Below are positions 18,835 through 25,579 of a stretch of DNA of 47,167 nt, one piece after another; positions within the stretch are counted from its first letter, which is position 1, and every line of letters starts with the position of its first letter. The notes below the pieces were generated by a model that worked only from the letters and a program-made list of their open reading frames with translations, was not told where the DNA came from and did no database searches. Source of the stretch: Campylobacterales bacterium (lineage in GTDB: Bacteria; Campylobacterota; Campylobacteria; Campylobacterales; Sulfurimonadaceae). Where the stretch lies: the NCBI GenBank assembly GCA_014859655.1, contig JACUTT010000014.1, positions 1-47,167 on the forward strand, given 5' to 3'. The position numbers and the translations under genes are program-made.

Positions 18835-18926
18835 CTATGCCTACCCTAACGCAGACAGCAGATAACGAAGCGACACTTAGGGTTAGGCTTCTTCGTTACT
18901 GCTGCCTGCGTTAAGGCAGGACATAG
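18835..18926 (-). promoter_or_regulatory. Long imperfect hairpin upstream of capsid gene
   Basis: TAACGCAG...TAACGAAG at 18847-18870 pairs with 18891-18913 over about 23 bp with one mismatch and one bulge. Weaker pairing extends it outward to CTATG (18835-18839) and CATAG (18922-18926). The 20-nt loop contains TTAGGGTTAGG, which could also pair with ACCCTAA in the left arm. It is transcribed as part of the capsid leader. A role in RNase III processing, mRNA stability or attenuation is possible. Confidence 0.6.
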
Positions 18927-18934
18927 CACCTTGT

Positions 18935-19138
18935 TTAAAAGCCCAGGGCTTTTTGCAGATCACCCTCAGCAACAGCGTCCATACTCTCACGTGCGCTCTT
19001 CTCGCTCTTTATCATCTCCTGCACATCTTTGAGGCGCTCTTTGTCCCTAAAGATGTGCATTGCCCGCTTGACGGCGCGGAGATCCTCTTTGATCTCCCAC
19101 TCATCTCTCTTCCCGTCTGCTTCTCTGATCTCGCCCAT
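18935..19138 (-). CDS. Small charged protein between scaffold and capsid
   Basis: 67 residues from the ATG at 19138 (MGEIREADGKRDEWEIKEDL), chosen because GGAGGT lies 7 nt upstream; a longer start at 19153 would put that site inside the gene. Very rich in Lys, Glu, Asp and Arg and helical throughout. No family recognised. Its position between scaffold and capsid suggests an assembly role. Confidence 0.65.
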   Translation of the reverse strand: MGEIREADGKRDEWEIKEDLRAVKRAMHIFRDKERLKDVQEMIKSEKSARESMDAVAEGDLQKALGF

Positions 19139-19159
19139 TACCGGTACCTCCATTTAAGA

Positions 19160-19921
19160 TTATAGGCCCAGGGCCTGTTTTAAAAGCTCATCGTGAGAGC
19201 TTAGGCCGTCATCGGTGTCTTTGTTGTTGGCGCTTTCGCGGCGCGTGTTGTTCAGGTTGGGGATATTCGGGGCCGGTGTAGTGTGGATATTTGCCGGGTT
19301 TATCGTGAGGTATTTTTTGTACGTGTTCTCATACACCTCTTTGTAAGAAGTCGAGGCGGCCATGATCTTGTCCTGCTCGGACTTGCTAAGCTCGTTGTTA
19401 TAAAATTCCAAGACCTTTTCATGATCGTAGTCAGGGTAGAGCGCACTTACTTCGATCAGCGCGCTCTGACGTTCCGACACAAACTCAAGCTCTTTTTTTT
19501 GTGCGGTGAGTTCTGCTATAGCGTCGGCTTTGGAGTTTGCCGTCTCGTACTCTTTTGCCTTTTGTGCGACCATCTTCATGTAAGCAGGTTTGTCGCTGAA
19601 CTCAAGCGCCTGCTCCTCTTCGTTCAAAGTCTCTTCGAGTGTTTCATAAAAAGCAGCGAGATCAACAGAAGCAGAGGTCAGTTCTTCGATCTTCATATCT
19701 ATTTTAAGAATATCTTTTTGAATATCGACCTGTGCTTGTGTAATAAGGGCAGGAGTTTGTTTGGTCTCAGGAGTAGCTACTTTTGTTTCGGTAGCAGGTG
19801 TTTCAGCAGGTTTATCTGCTTCTTTCTCGTCCGCAATATCAGCTTCAATTTCGCCATTTTCATTCAAGCCAAGCATCTCTTGCAACTCATCCACAATATT
19901 TTCTTTCGTTTCAATTCCCAT
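19160..19921 (-). CDS. Scaffolding protein
   Basis: 253 residues from the ATG at 19921 (AAGGA 5 nt upstream); an ATG at 19942 is the longer alternative. The sequence is acidic and Glu/Lys/Ala-rich: a disordered Pro/Thr segment near 35-60, long coiled-coil stretches near 65-190 and a polar Asn-rich tail. This is the usual build of a capsid scaffold, which guides shell assembly and then leaves. It precedes the capsid gene and is the first gene after promoter B. Confidence 0.6.
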   Translation of the reverse strand: MGIETKENIVDELQEMLGLNENGEIEADIADEKEADKPAETPATETKVATPETKQTPALITQAQVDIQKDILKIDMKIEELTSASVDLAAFYETLEETLNEEEQALEFSDKPAYMKMVAQKAKEYETANSKADAIAELTAQKKELEFVSERQSALIEVSALYPDYDHEKVLEFYNNELSKSEQDKIMAASTSYKEVYENTYKKYLTINPANIHTTPAPNIPNLNNTRRESANNKDTDDGLSSHDELLKQALGL

Positions 19922-19951
19922 GTGTGTCCTTTGGTATTTCATTTAAGGGAT

Positions 19952-19986
19952 ATTGTATAGATAGAGAAAAGCTTAAGTGGGTTGTC
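19952..19986 (-). promoter_or_regulatory. Phage promoter B (head genes)
   Basis: On the minus strand GACAACCCACTTAAGC (19986-19971), 13 nt, then TACAAT (19957-19952). Identical in all 16 bases to the element of promoter A. It lies in the 99-bp gap between the 383-aa gene and the scaffold start, about 30 nt upstream of the ATG, and would drive scaffold, capsid and portal genes. Confidence 0.7.
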
Positions 19987-20020
19987 TATATGTATGTTTT
20001 GTAAATATTGCGCAAGTTTA

Positions 20021-21172
20021 TCAGCCTACTGTACCCTCAGTGATGGTTTTAAAGAAACTAGCACCTCCTGCCATGCTTCCGTTTCTGTTCTGGTTCATCA
20101 CTTGTGATACAAACTCATCCGAGTCGTGCAGGTTCTCCTGGACAATTCCCCAGCTCGGTATCTGCGCGGAAGTCGGGACGTACCCCGCGTGTCCGGGAAG
20201 CCCGACATTAAAAAGATCCTGCCCGGCAAACTTGCGGTAATACTCCCCGGTAGCATAGACCTCAGTATCATGAAACTCTTTTTTCTCTTTGCTCTTAAGG
20301 TTTGCCAGAAACTCGTCAGCCTCATTGCGCTGCTGATCAAGATCGTCTTTTGCATCCTGCAGCTCCTCATAGCTTACGTATGTGCTATAGACCGACTGCA
20401 TGACATTGATCGTGTTGAAGATGGCGTCGATGTCGGATGTGAACATAGCCTTTGCCGTAGCATTATCCAGGTAGCCAAGCGAGGTGCTGGTATAGCCTAG
20501 GTTGCTCATACCGTAAGAGAGTCCAGTCGAGGCTACTACGTTGATTGCCAGCTGCCATAGCGAGGAGGAGACTAGCTTATTATAAGTATCGTCCGAGATG
20601 ATACCGATGTCATTGGCCAGTTGGAGGGTGATGTTTACGAAGCTGCTAAGTGTCGCTGCATCTATGATGAAGTTTGATGTTCCGTCGGTGCCTATTGATA
20701 GACTAAACGAGAAGGAGCTATAGTTTGTCAGTGTATTTAGTAGGTCATCATGCAGCGCTACTAATTCTGTATACGTTTTATTAACCCCTCCATATAAAGA
20801 GGTGATACCATAATATATAGCACCATTCTCCATTATGGTCCCGTATACCTGGAAATAGGTGATGTTATATATGGTACTATTACTAACAAGTGACTTTGCT
20901 TGCTCTAGACTATCATTAGCAAGGTTTATTACAGAATTTGCTCTACCGGACAATCCGATAGATGCCTCCCACATACCTATGATCCCGAGTGATTTTGCCT
21001 TGCCTTTAAGCACGGCGGCTTCTGAGAAAAGATCAACAGCACTGTTTACAATGCCGTTATATGATTCTGAGATAAGATTTAATTTTTCAGCAGTATGGTT
21101 GTATTGACATATGGCGCGCTCGAGCATAGCTGTTTCGTATGATGTGCCCCAATAGTCATTACAAGCCGCCAC
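20021..21172 (-). CDS. Putative virion protein of unknown function
   Basis: 383 residues from a GTG start. Ser/Thr/Asn/Tyr-rich with alternating helical segments and weakly hydrophobic stretches (LSYGMSNLGYTSTSLGYL). The final third contains a charged helix (ELQDAKDDLDQQRNEADEF), then a Gly-rich tail. No known domain recognised. It follows the 187-aa gene by 3 bp. The composition suits an internal virion or tail protein. Confidence 0.45.
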   Translation of the reverse strand: MAACNDYWGTSYETAMLERAICQYNHTAEKLNLISESYNGIVNSAVDLFSEAAVLKGKAKSLGIIGMWEASIGLSGRANSVINLANDSLEQAKSLVSNSTIYNITYFQVYGTIMENGAIYYGITSLYGGVNKTYTELVALHDDLLNTLTNYSSFSFSLSIGTDGTSNFIIDAATLSSFVNITLQLANDIGIISDDTYNKLVSSSLWQLAINVVASTGLSYGMSNLGYTSTSLGYLDNATAKAMFTSDIDAIFNTINVMQSVYSTYVSYEELQDAKDDLDQQRNEADEFLANLKSKEKKEFHDTEVYATGEYYRKFAGQDLFNVGLPGHAGYVPTSAQIPSWGIVQENLHDSDEFVSQVMNQNRNGSMAGGASFFKTITEGTVG

Positions 21173-21175
21173 GAT

Positions 21176-21739
21176 CTACACCGGCTTGACGTATGCCGTA
21201 CCGGCAGTAAATGAGATGGCAGGCAAGACTCCGCCCTGCGCACGGGTATAAACTGCCGAGCGCAGGCTATTCGCGGCGGCAAAGTCGGTAGCACTTGGAA
21301 CAAGCCCGCCCGCACCGACTGTAGCCAGCTGCTGCTGCTGCGCCTTCAATGCCTCGATGACAAGATTGTCCAGGCGCGAGTTCGTAGTGACAGCCGACTT
21401 AGCCATAGTATAATTCTTCTCTTCAGTGATCTGCGTCACCTGGGCAGCCTTGACAAGAATATCCTGCGCGCTCTGTGCATTTCGTACCGCTGTGGTAGAG
21501 ATGATGTCCAGGGCTTTGTTGGTTTCAGTAGCTATCTGCTTGTCTACAAGCTCATTACGCTTATTCAGTTCGACAATTCTAATGGCAGCATCTATCGAGC
21601 CGGTGATAGCCGTTGAGACTACAGTCGCAAAATGCTCATCCTCCATCTGTGTGTCTTCTTGGAGGGTTTTGATTCTTGTAAACATCTTGTCAGATATGTT
21701 GTCAATGATCGTTTCTATATCTGTTGTTGGCACAGGCAT
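21176..21739 (-). CDS. Putative virion protein, helical
   Basis: 187 residues. Mostly long helices rich in Ala, Thr, Ile and Gln (ETNKALDIISTTAVRNAQSA), then a Gly/Ala/Ser C-terminal segment. No catalytic motif. It lies 2 bp after the lysozyme gene and 3 bp before the 383-aa gene. Likely structural; function unknown. Confidence 0.5.
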   Translation of the reverse strand: MPVPTTDIETIIDNISDKMFTRIKTLQEDTQMEDEHFATVVSTAITGSIDAAIRIVELNKRNELVDKQIATETNKALDIISTTAVRNAQSAQDILVKAAQVTQITEEKNYTMAKSAVTTNSRLDNLVIEALKAQQQQLATVGAGGLVPSATDFAAANSLRSAVYTRAQGGVLPAISFTAGTAYVKPV

Positions 21740-21741
21740 AA

Positions 21742-22134
21742 CTATCTCCTCATCTTATCAGCCAGCAACCTAGCGCGGTTCGGGGTCTGCATGGCCCAGC
21801 GTGAGTCAAGCATCTGCGCTGCGGCTTCTGCTGTATCTCCGGCCTTTAGCGCAGCCCACATCTTTGCAAATTTAAGCACTCCGGATACGCCCATCTGATA
21901 GCACATCTCGATGATAACGGCCTGTTTATCTTCACTCAAAGAGTTGATAAATGGCTCGCGCTTCTCGATCTCTTTGATCTTTGACTTCAAGCGATGCTCT
22001 GCAAGCAGGGCTGCCTCATTTTCATTGATGGGAAGTTTTGTGCCGTAGCCTATAGTATCAAAACCCTCAGTGTCTTTATAGACAGAGCCTCTAAAGCCCT
22101 CATTTATCTTGATCTCTTCTAGTAGTGCTTTCAT
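21742..22134 (-). CDS. Endolysin, GH24 lysozyme (T4 type)
   Basis: 130 residues from the ATG at 22134, chosen because GGAGG lies 7 nt upstream. It cleaves the glycan backbone of peptidoglycan at the end of infection. The catalytic triad spacing of T4 lysozyme is kept exactly: Glu12 (NEG), Asp21 (YKD), Thr27 (DTIGYGT). No signal peptide is visible, so release depends on the holin upstream. It closes the lysis cassette. Confidence 0.9.
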   Translation of the reverse strand: MKALLEEIKINEGFRGSVYKDTEGFDTIGYGTKLPINENEAALLAEHRLKSKIKEIEKREPFINSLSEDKQAVIIEMCYQMGVSGVLKFAKMWAALKAGDTAEAAAQMLDSRWAMQTPNRARLLADKMRR

Positions 22135-22367
22135 CTGCATGCCTCCATTGATTTTCTAAGTTCCACAACACACTTAAGTGTCGTGTTCTGTTTCTCTATA
22201 GCGTTCCCGCTGAGCTTGCCGCAGATCACCGCAGAGATCTTGCAGGGGACCGGCACCGGGTACGGCACCGGCTTGTCGATGTAGCGGATCGGCGCCTCGC
22301 ATTTTTGGCTACAGGCTGTCAAGATCAAGGCCGTCGAGGCTATTAAAATAAGTTTCAACATCTTCAC
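22131..22367 (-). CDS. Rz1-like outer-membrane spanin lipoprotein
   Basis: 78 residues. A hydrophobic signal with lipobox LTAC (Cys19) is followed by a Pro-rich segment (KPVPYPVPVP), the build of o-spanins. It overlaps the upstream Rz-like gene by 59 nt in another frame, the classic Rz/Rz1 arrangement, here overlapping rather than fully nested. With the i-spanin it fuses inner and outer membranes in the last step of lysis. This supports a Gram-negative host. Confidence 0.8.
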   Translation of the reverse strand: MKMLKLILIASTALILTACSQKCEAPIRYIDKPVPYPVPVPCKISAVICGKLSGNAIEKQNTTLKCVVELRKSMEACR

Positions 22368-22701
22368 AATTCCCCCTTTTTATGATTTCAGGCGCAGGCA
22401 GGTGCTTCTCTATTTTTGCGAAGCGTGCGGCATCTGCCTTCCATTTTGCAAGCTCTTTTTGTGCAGCTTCATAAGCAATATTCTGGATCTTTATGTCATG
22501 CGCGAACTCATCAAGGATACTCTTGTATCGCTCCGCTTCGAGATCGCTTGCGAGTTTTTTTCCCTGGAGTTGTGAGTACTCGTATTTGAGAGATGCCACT
22601 TCGCTTTTCAGATCTTCGATAGTCGAGTAGACCATGTATCCGGCAGCCAAAAGCGCAAGCGCTATGGCGGCGAGAAGGTAGGGTTTTATAATATCTATCA
22701 T
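22309..22701 (-). CDS. Rz-like inner-membrane spanin
   Basis: 130 residues with one N-terminal membrane segment (LLAAIALALLAAGYMVY) followed by a coiled coil (IEDLKSEVASLKYEYSQLQ) and a periplasmic helical tail. The size and topology are those of an i-spanin. It overlaps the holin stop by 4 nt (ATGA) and the o-spanin start by 59 nt. Confidence 0.8.
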   Translation of the reverse strand: MIDIIKPYLLAAIALALLAAGYMVYSTIEDLKSEVASLKYEYSQLQGKKLASDLEAERYKSILDEFAHDIKIQNIAYEAAQKELAKWKADAARFAKIEKHLPAPEIIKRGNCEDVETYFNSLDGLDLDSL

Positions 22702-23144
22702 ACCCCCTCCTCTCCATACTTGATAAGTATCTTTCGGATGCGCCGCCCGAGGATAGCGATGACGTCATACTCGGGCAACTCTTCTTTCGTGCGTATAGAG
22801 TAGATGTTGCCGATGATGCTGTAGACTTCTGAGATCACAAGGATGTTTATCCCGACAAATAAGATCGTTGCAAAGTCCGCGCTCACTGCTTTAGCGCCGA
22901 TGGCAAGTACAAGCGGGATGAAGAGTAGAGAAAGCTTCGAGATGATCCCGTATTTCATCTTATTTGACGTGATCGAGTGACCCAGAACCTTTGCTTTCGC
23001 AACGCCGGTGATGTAATCGATCAGGATCAGCAGCGCGAAAAGTAAGAAGCCTTCTGCGTTTAATCCAAGGTATGTCAGCGTTCCGCCCAGGCAAAGTACT
23101 GCAGTGTTGTATATCGCTTTCGCAATCGTGCCTTCTGTTAGCAT
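22698..23144 (-). CDS. Holin
   Basis: 148 residues from the ATG at 23144, chosen because AAGGAG lies 6 nt upstream (an upstream in-frame ATG at 23234 has no such site and adds an Arg-rich stretch that overlaps the previous gene). Three to four hydrophobic segments, with LLFALLILIDYITGVAKAK characteristic of the phi29/TcdE holin superfamily (Asp-Tyr-Ile-Thr-Gly). It permeabilises the inner membrane and releases the lysozyme. Confidence 0.8.
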   Translation of the reverse strand: MLTEGTIAKAIYNTAVLCLGGTLTYLGLNAEGFLLFALLILIDYITGVAKAKVLGHSITSNKMKYGIISKLSLLFIPLVLAIGAKAVSADFATILFVGINILVISEVYSIIGNIYSIRTKEELPEYDVIAILGRRIRKILIKYGEEGV

Positions 23145-23157
23145 TCTATACTCCTTG

Positions 23158-23367
23158 TCATTTTCCCTCGTCCTCTTCGATAGACTTCTCGCAGTGGTTC
23201 TTGTCAAAGAAGTGCAGCATCTTGCAAAGCGCATATCTCCAGCTCTTATCGCCGTCTGCTACATGCTTACCCACCCGTGAAGAGATAGTTTCGTCTGGGT
23301 CGCCGTTGAACACAGTGTTCACGAACTGGTCAAGCGATATTAAGAGGTTCCAGAAGTATCTTCTCAT
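23158..23367 (-). CDS. Small lysis-region protein with DPDETISSR motif
   Basis: 69 residues (MRRYFWNLLISLDQFVNTVF then NGDPDETISSRVGK), ending in an acidic/basic tail with several His and Cys. The N-terminal hydrophobic helix followed by Gly-Asp-Pro-Asp-Glu-Thr is a pattern I recall from small phage proteins near lysis genes, without a known function. It overlaps the upstream stop by 4 nt and lies 13 bp before the holin. Confidence 0.6.
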   Translation of the reverse strand: MRRYFWNLLISLDQFVNTVFNGDPDETISSRVGKHVADGDKSWRYALCKMLHFFDKNHCEKSIEEDEGK

Positions 23368-23885
23368 AGCAGCCTGTCCTCGCTCTTCTGTCTCTCCCCG
23401 ATGATCGCGCCCACGGACTGCGAGTAGAGATCAGCTTTCTCTATGACCTTGCCTACCAGGTATGCCTTATCAACTCCGCGGCTAAACGCAAGACTGTCGA
23501 GTAGTGGCGTGTAGGCCAAGGGGTCGAGCGCATAGGCGCGTGCTTCGGACTCTTGCTTTGTCCAGGACGCGCGCTCGCCTTCGGGGATGCCTGCGATGAG
23601 TAGCTGAAGCTTCGCATCAAACTCGTCGTTGATAACCTGCAGTGCGCGTTTCATCTGTGCCGTCTCTTTTACGAGCAGATAGAAGTCTGCCTGCGTAAGA
23701 TATGCGCACATGATCTCTGCGCTCTGAGATGCGATAAGCGCTGTGATCTCTTCCTCGGTTCCAGCCTCGATGCTAACTGCTGGTACGTCAAAATAATTGA
23801 CCTTTACAGTCTCACTGCCTCCTCTAAACTCCAGCACCGTGTGCTCCGCCTGCACTTTTTGAAAACTCACATATTTAATAAACAC
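23364..23885 (-). CDS. Tail-fibre assembly-like protein
   Basis: 173 residues. The C-terminal half has the ingredients of tail-fibre assembly chaperones and related DUF4376-type proteins: SWTKQESEARAY, then TPLLDSLAFSRGVDKAYLV and a helix ending in GAIIGERQ. The start overlaps the end of the reverse transcriptase gene by 19 nt. Its place in the same operon as the DGR-diversified fibre fits a role in fibre folding; inference. Confidence 0.5.
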   Translation of the reverse strand: MFIKYVSFQKVQAEHTVLEFRGGSETVKVNYFDVPAVSIEAGTEEEITALIASQSAEIMCAYLTQADFYLLVKETAQMKRALQVINDEFDAKLQLLIAGIPEGERASWTKQESEARAYALDPLAYTPLLDSLAFSRGVDKAYLVGKVIEKADLYSQSVGAIIGERQKSEDRLL

Positions 23886-25141
23886 GATTGACTCCTCCTT
23901 GGTAATAATTTAAAAACGTCCGCACCAATCAATAACCTCTTATAATATTTCATCGTGCCGGTCGAAACCGCGTGGCCGATTAGTGAGATTATTGACTCAA
24001 TCTTTAGCTTTTTGATGGCTCTCTTCATCTTGTAGATGGAGTGTTTTCGCACAAATTTGATACTCTTCCAGGTGCGGTACCCCACGAAGTTGATCCCGCG
24101 TTTTATCTTCTGTATATGCCAGTGGCTATATTGCAGATTGAGCTTCTCTTGCGCGAACTTCTCACACGCGTCTTTGATATGCTTTGCTTCTTCGAGCGAC
24201 ACGCCTACGACCATAAAATCATCCACGTATCGCACATAACTCTTTGCTTTTAGCTCTCGTTTAATGAAATGGTCAATGGCATTCATGTAAGTGAGCGCGT
24301 AGATCTGGGAGAGCAGGTTTCCTATGGGTATGCCCGCCGGTTCTTTCATCTGCGAGAACTTGCACATCATGTCCACAAAGCGCACATCTTTGATCTTCTT
24401 TTCAAACATGCTCCTTAGGATGTCGCGGTCTATCGAGTAGAAGAACTTTTTGATATCCATCTTTACAAAATAGTTCTCGCCGGAATACTTCCGCATCTCA
24501 TTCTGTGTATAAACGCTGGCCTTGTGCGTACCACCGCCTTTGCGGCAGGCGTAGGAGGTATCGATGAAGCTGCTGTCAAAGATCGTGTAGATGACGCGAT
24601 AGATCGCATGCTGCACTACAAGATCTCTGAATGCAGGAGCGCTGATCAGTCTCTTTTTTGGCTCATAGACATAGAACTGGATATAGTCACGCGGCTCATA
24701 GTTCTGGCTATGCAGCTCTTCATGCAGTGCCTTGAGCTGCGCGCCCAGGTTGATCTCAAATTTCAGCGTTGATCGCTTCTTTCGTTTTCCTTTTCGCGCA
24801 TCTAAAAATGCAAGGTAGAGGTTTTGCATCGTAAATGCTTTTTCAAATAAAAATCCGACACGTTTTGTTTTTTTCGATTTGGCCTGGCGTTCAACATTCA
24901 AGTTACTAAAAAGGCTTTCCTCATTTTTGATTTCGCTTTTAGCAGGACAGCACATCCCTATATTTCCAGTATCAACCGTTGTTGTTTCAGGTTTGGAAAC
25001 ACAGTCCCGCCCGCCGACATTGTTGTTCGAATTCGTGCGCGTGTTATTCAGATTCATCGCGGAGACACCGGCATCGGAAGAGTTCGTCCAATTGCCGCCC
25101 CGAATGCAAGCTTTCATATTGCTGTGATGCCCTTTGTTCAT
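23867..25141 (-). CDS. DGR reverse transcriptase
   Basis: The RT domain has the DGR-type motif IPIGNLLSQ near 268-277 (SQ where retrons and group II introns have QG) and the catalytic YVDD near 303. Conserved early runs RKGKRKKR, PAFRDLVVQHA and SYACRKGGGTHKA match the family. It copies the template RNA with adenine infidelity for retrohoming into the fibre gene. The ORF opens at 25141, overlapping the Avd stop (TAATG), and its first 45 codons are the template repeat read in frame. Other in-frame ATGs exist (for example 24955); the conserved RT part begins near residue 95. Confidence 0.93.
   Translation of the reverse strand: MNKGHHSNMKACIRGGNWTNSSDAGVSAMNLNNTRTNSNNNVGGRDCVSKPETTTVDTGNIGMCCPAKSEIKNEESLFSNLNVERQAKSKKTKRVGFLFEKAFTMQNLYLAFLDARKGKRKKRSTLKFEINLGAQLKALHEELHSQNYEPRDYIQFYVYEPKKRLISAPAFRDLVVQHAIYRVIYTIFDSSFIDTSYACRKGGGTHKASVYTQNEMRKYSGENYFVKMDIKKFFYSIDRDILRSMFEKKIKDVRFVDMMCKFSQMKEPAGIPIGNLLSQIYALTYMNAIDHFIKRELKAKSYVRYVDDFMVVGVSLEEAKHIKDACEKFAQEKLNLQYSHWHIQKIKRGINFVGYRTWKSIKFVRKHSIYKMKRAIKKLKIESIISLIGHAVSTGTMKYYKRLLIGADVFKLLPRRSQSCLLNM
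25006..25111 (-). repeat. DGR template repeat (TR)
   Basis: 106 bp aligning without gaps to the variable repeat at 25582-25687. On the coding strand all ten differences are TR adenines replaced by C, G or T in VR. The 3' end is a GC-rich 13-bp block (25006-25018) identical in both repeats, as expected for the initiation-of-homing region. TR is rich in AAT/AAC codons at the variable sites. It lies between Avd and the RT domain, the BPP-1 order. Confidence 0.95.
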
Positions 25142-25533
25142 TACAGTTTCCCCGCTTCGCGGAGTTTATTCATCCATGCGCCGATGATCTTTCCAATCTC
25201 GTCGATGACGTTTGACAAAGCCAAAAAACGCTTTGGCGCGTCGACGCTCTGGTTTTGTTTCCCGTCACGAAAAGCAAAATAGCCCAGCTCGTTCGCGAGA
25301 TAGATCTGCATGCGAAGCTTTTGATGCTCGACATCGAGATCAGTGAGCGTCGTCTTCTTGTAGTAGCGCTTCTGACATTCCGTTATCAGATCGTAAACAC
25401 GGTAGGCCGTGTTGCGGATATTGTTCGCAAGCGCATACTTTTCAAATCGAGGAAAATGATTTAGGTATATTGTCATCAACTTCATCATCTCCATATATTT
25501 TCGGTTGAGGACCGCTTCGCTATGGATACCCAT
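25141..25533 (-). CDS. avd: DGR accessory protein Avd
   Basis: 130 residues from the ATG at 25533 (GGGGGAG 6 nt upstream). Four long amphipathic helices (NRKYMEMMKLMTIYLNHFPR, RNTAYRVYDLITECQKRYY, QKLRMQIYLANELGYF, FLALSNVIDEIGKIIGAW) match the four-helix-bundle fold shared by Avd proteins and 23S-rRNA-IVS proteins. Avd forms a pentameric barrel that binds the RT and template RNA. It sits between the VR-bearing fibre gene and TR. Confidence 0.9.
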   Translation of the reverse strand: MGIHSEAVLNRKYMEMMKLMTIYLNHFPRFEKYALANNIRNTAYRVYDLITECQKRYYKKTTLTDLDVEHQKLRMQIYLANELGYFAFRDGKQNQSVDAPKRFLALSNVIDEIGKIIGAWMNKLREAGKL

Positions 25534-25554
25534 TACAAGCTCCCCCACTCACTG

Positions 25555-25579
25555 TCGTTCCCTACACACATAAGAACGA
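25555..25579 (-). repeat. Hairpin just downstream of VR
   Basis: TCGTTC (25555-25560) and GAACGA (25574-25579) form a 6-bp inverted repeat with a 13-nt loop, 2 bp from the VR end and spanning the fibre stop codon. In BPP-1 a hairpin immediately after VR stimulates retrohoming; this is the equivalent position, although the stem is shorter and the loop longer. Confidence 0.5.

Noticed and set aside
23145-23234. N-terminal extension of the holin
   Set aside because: No ribosome binding site; AAGGAG lies 6 nt before the internal ATG at 23144.
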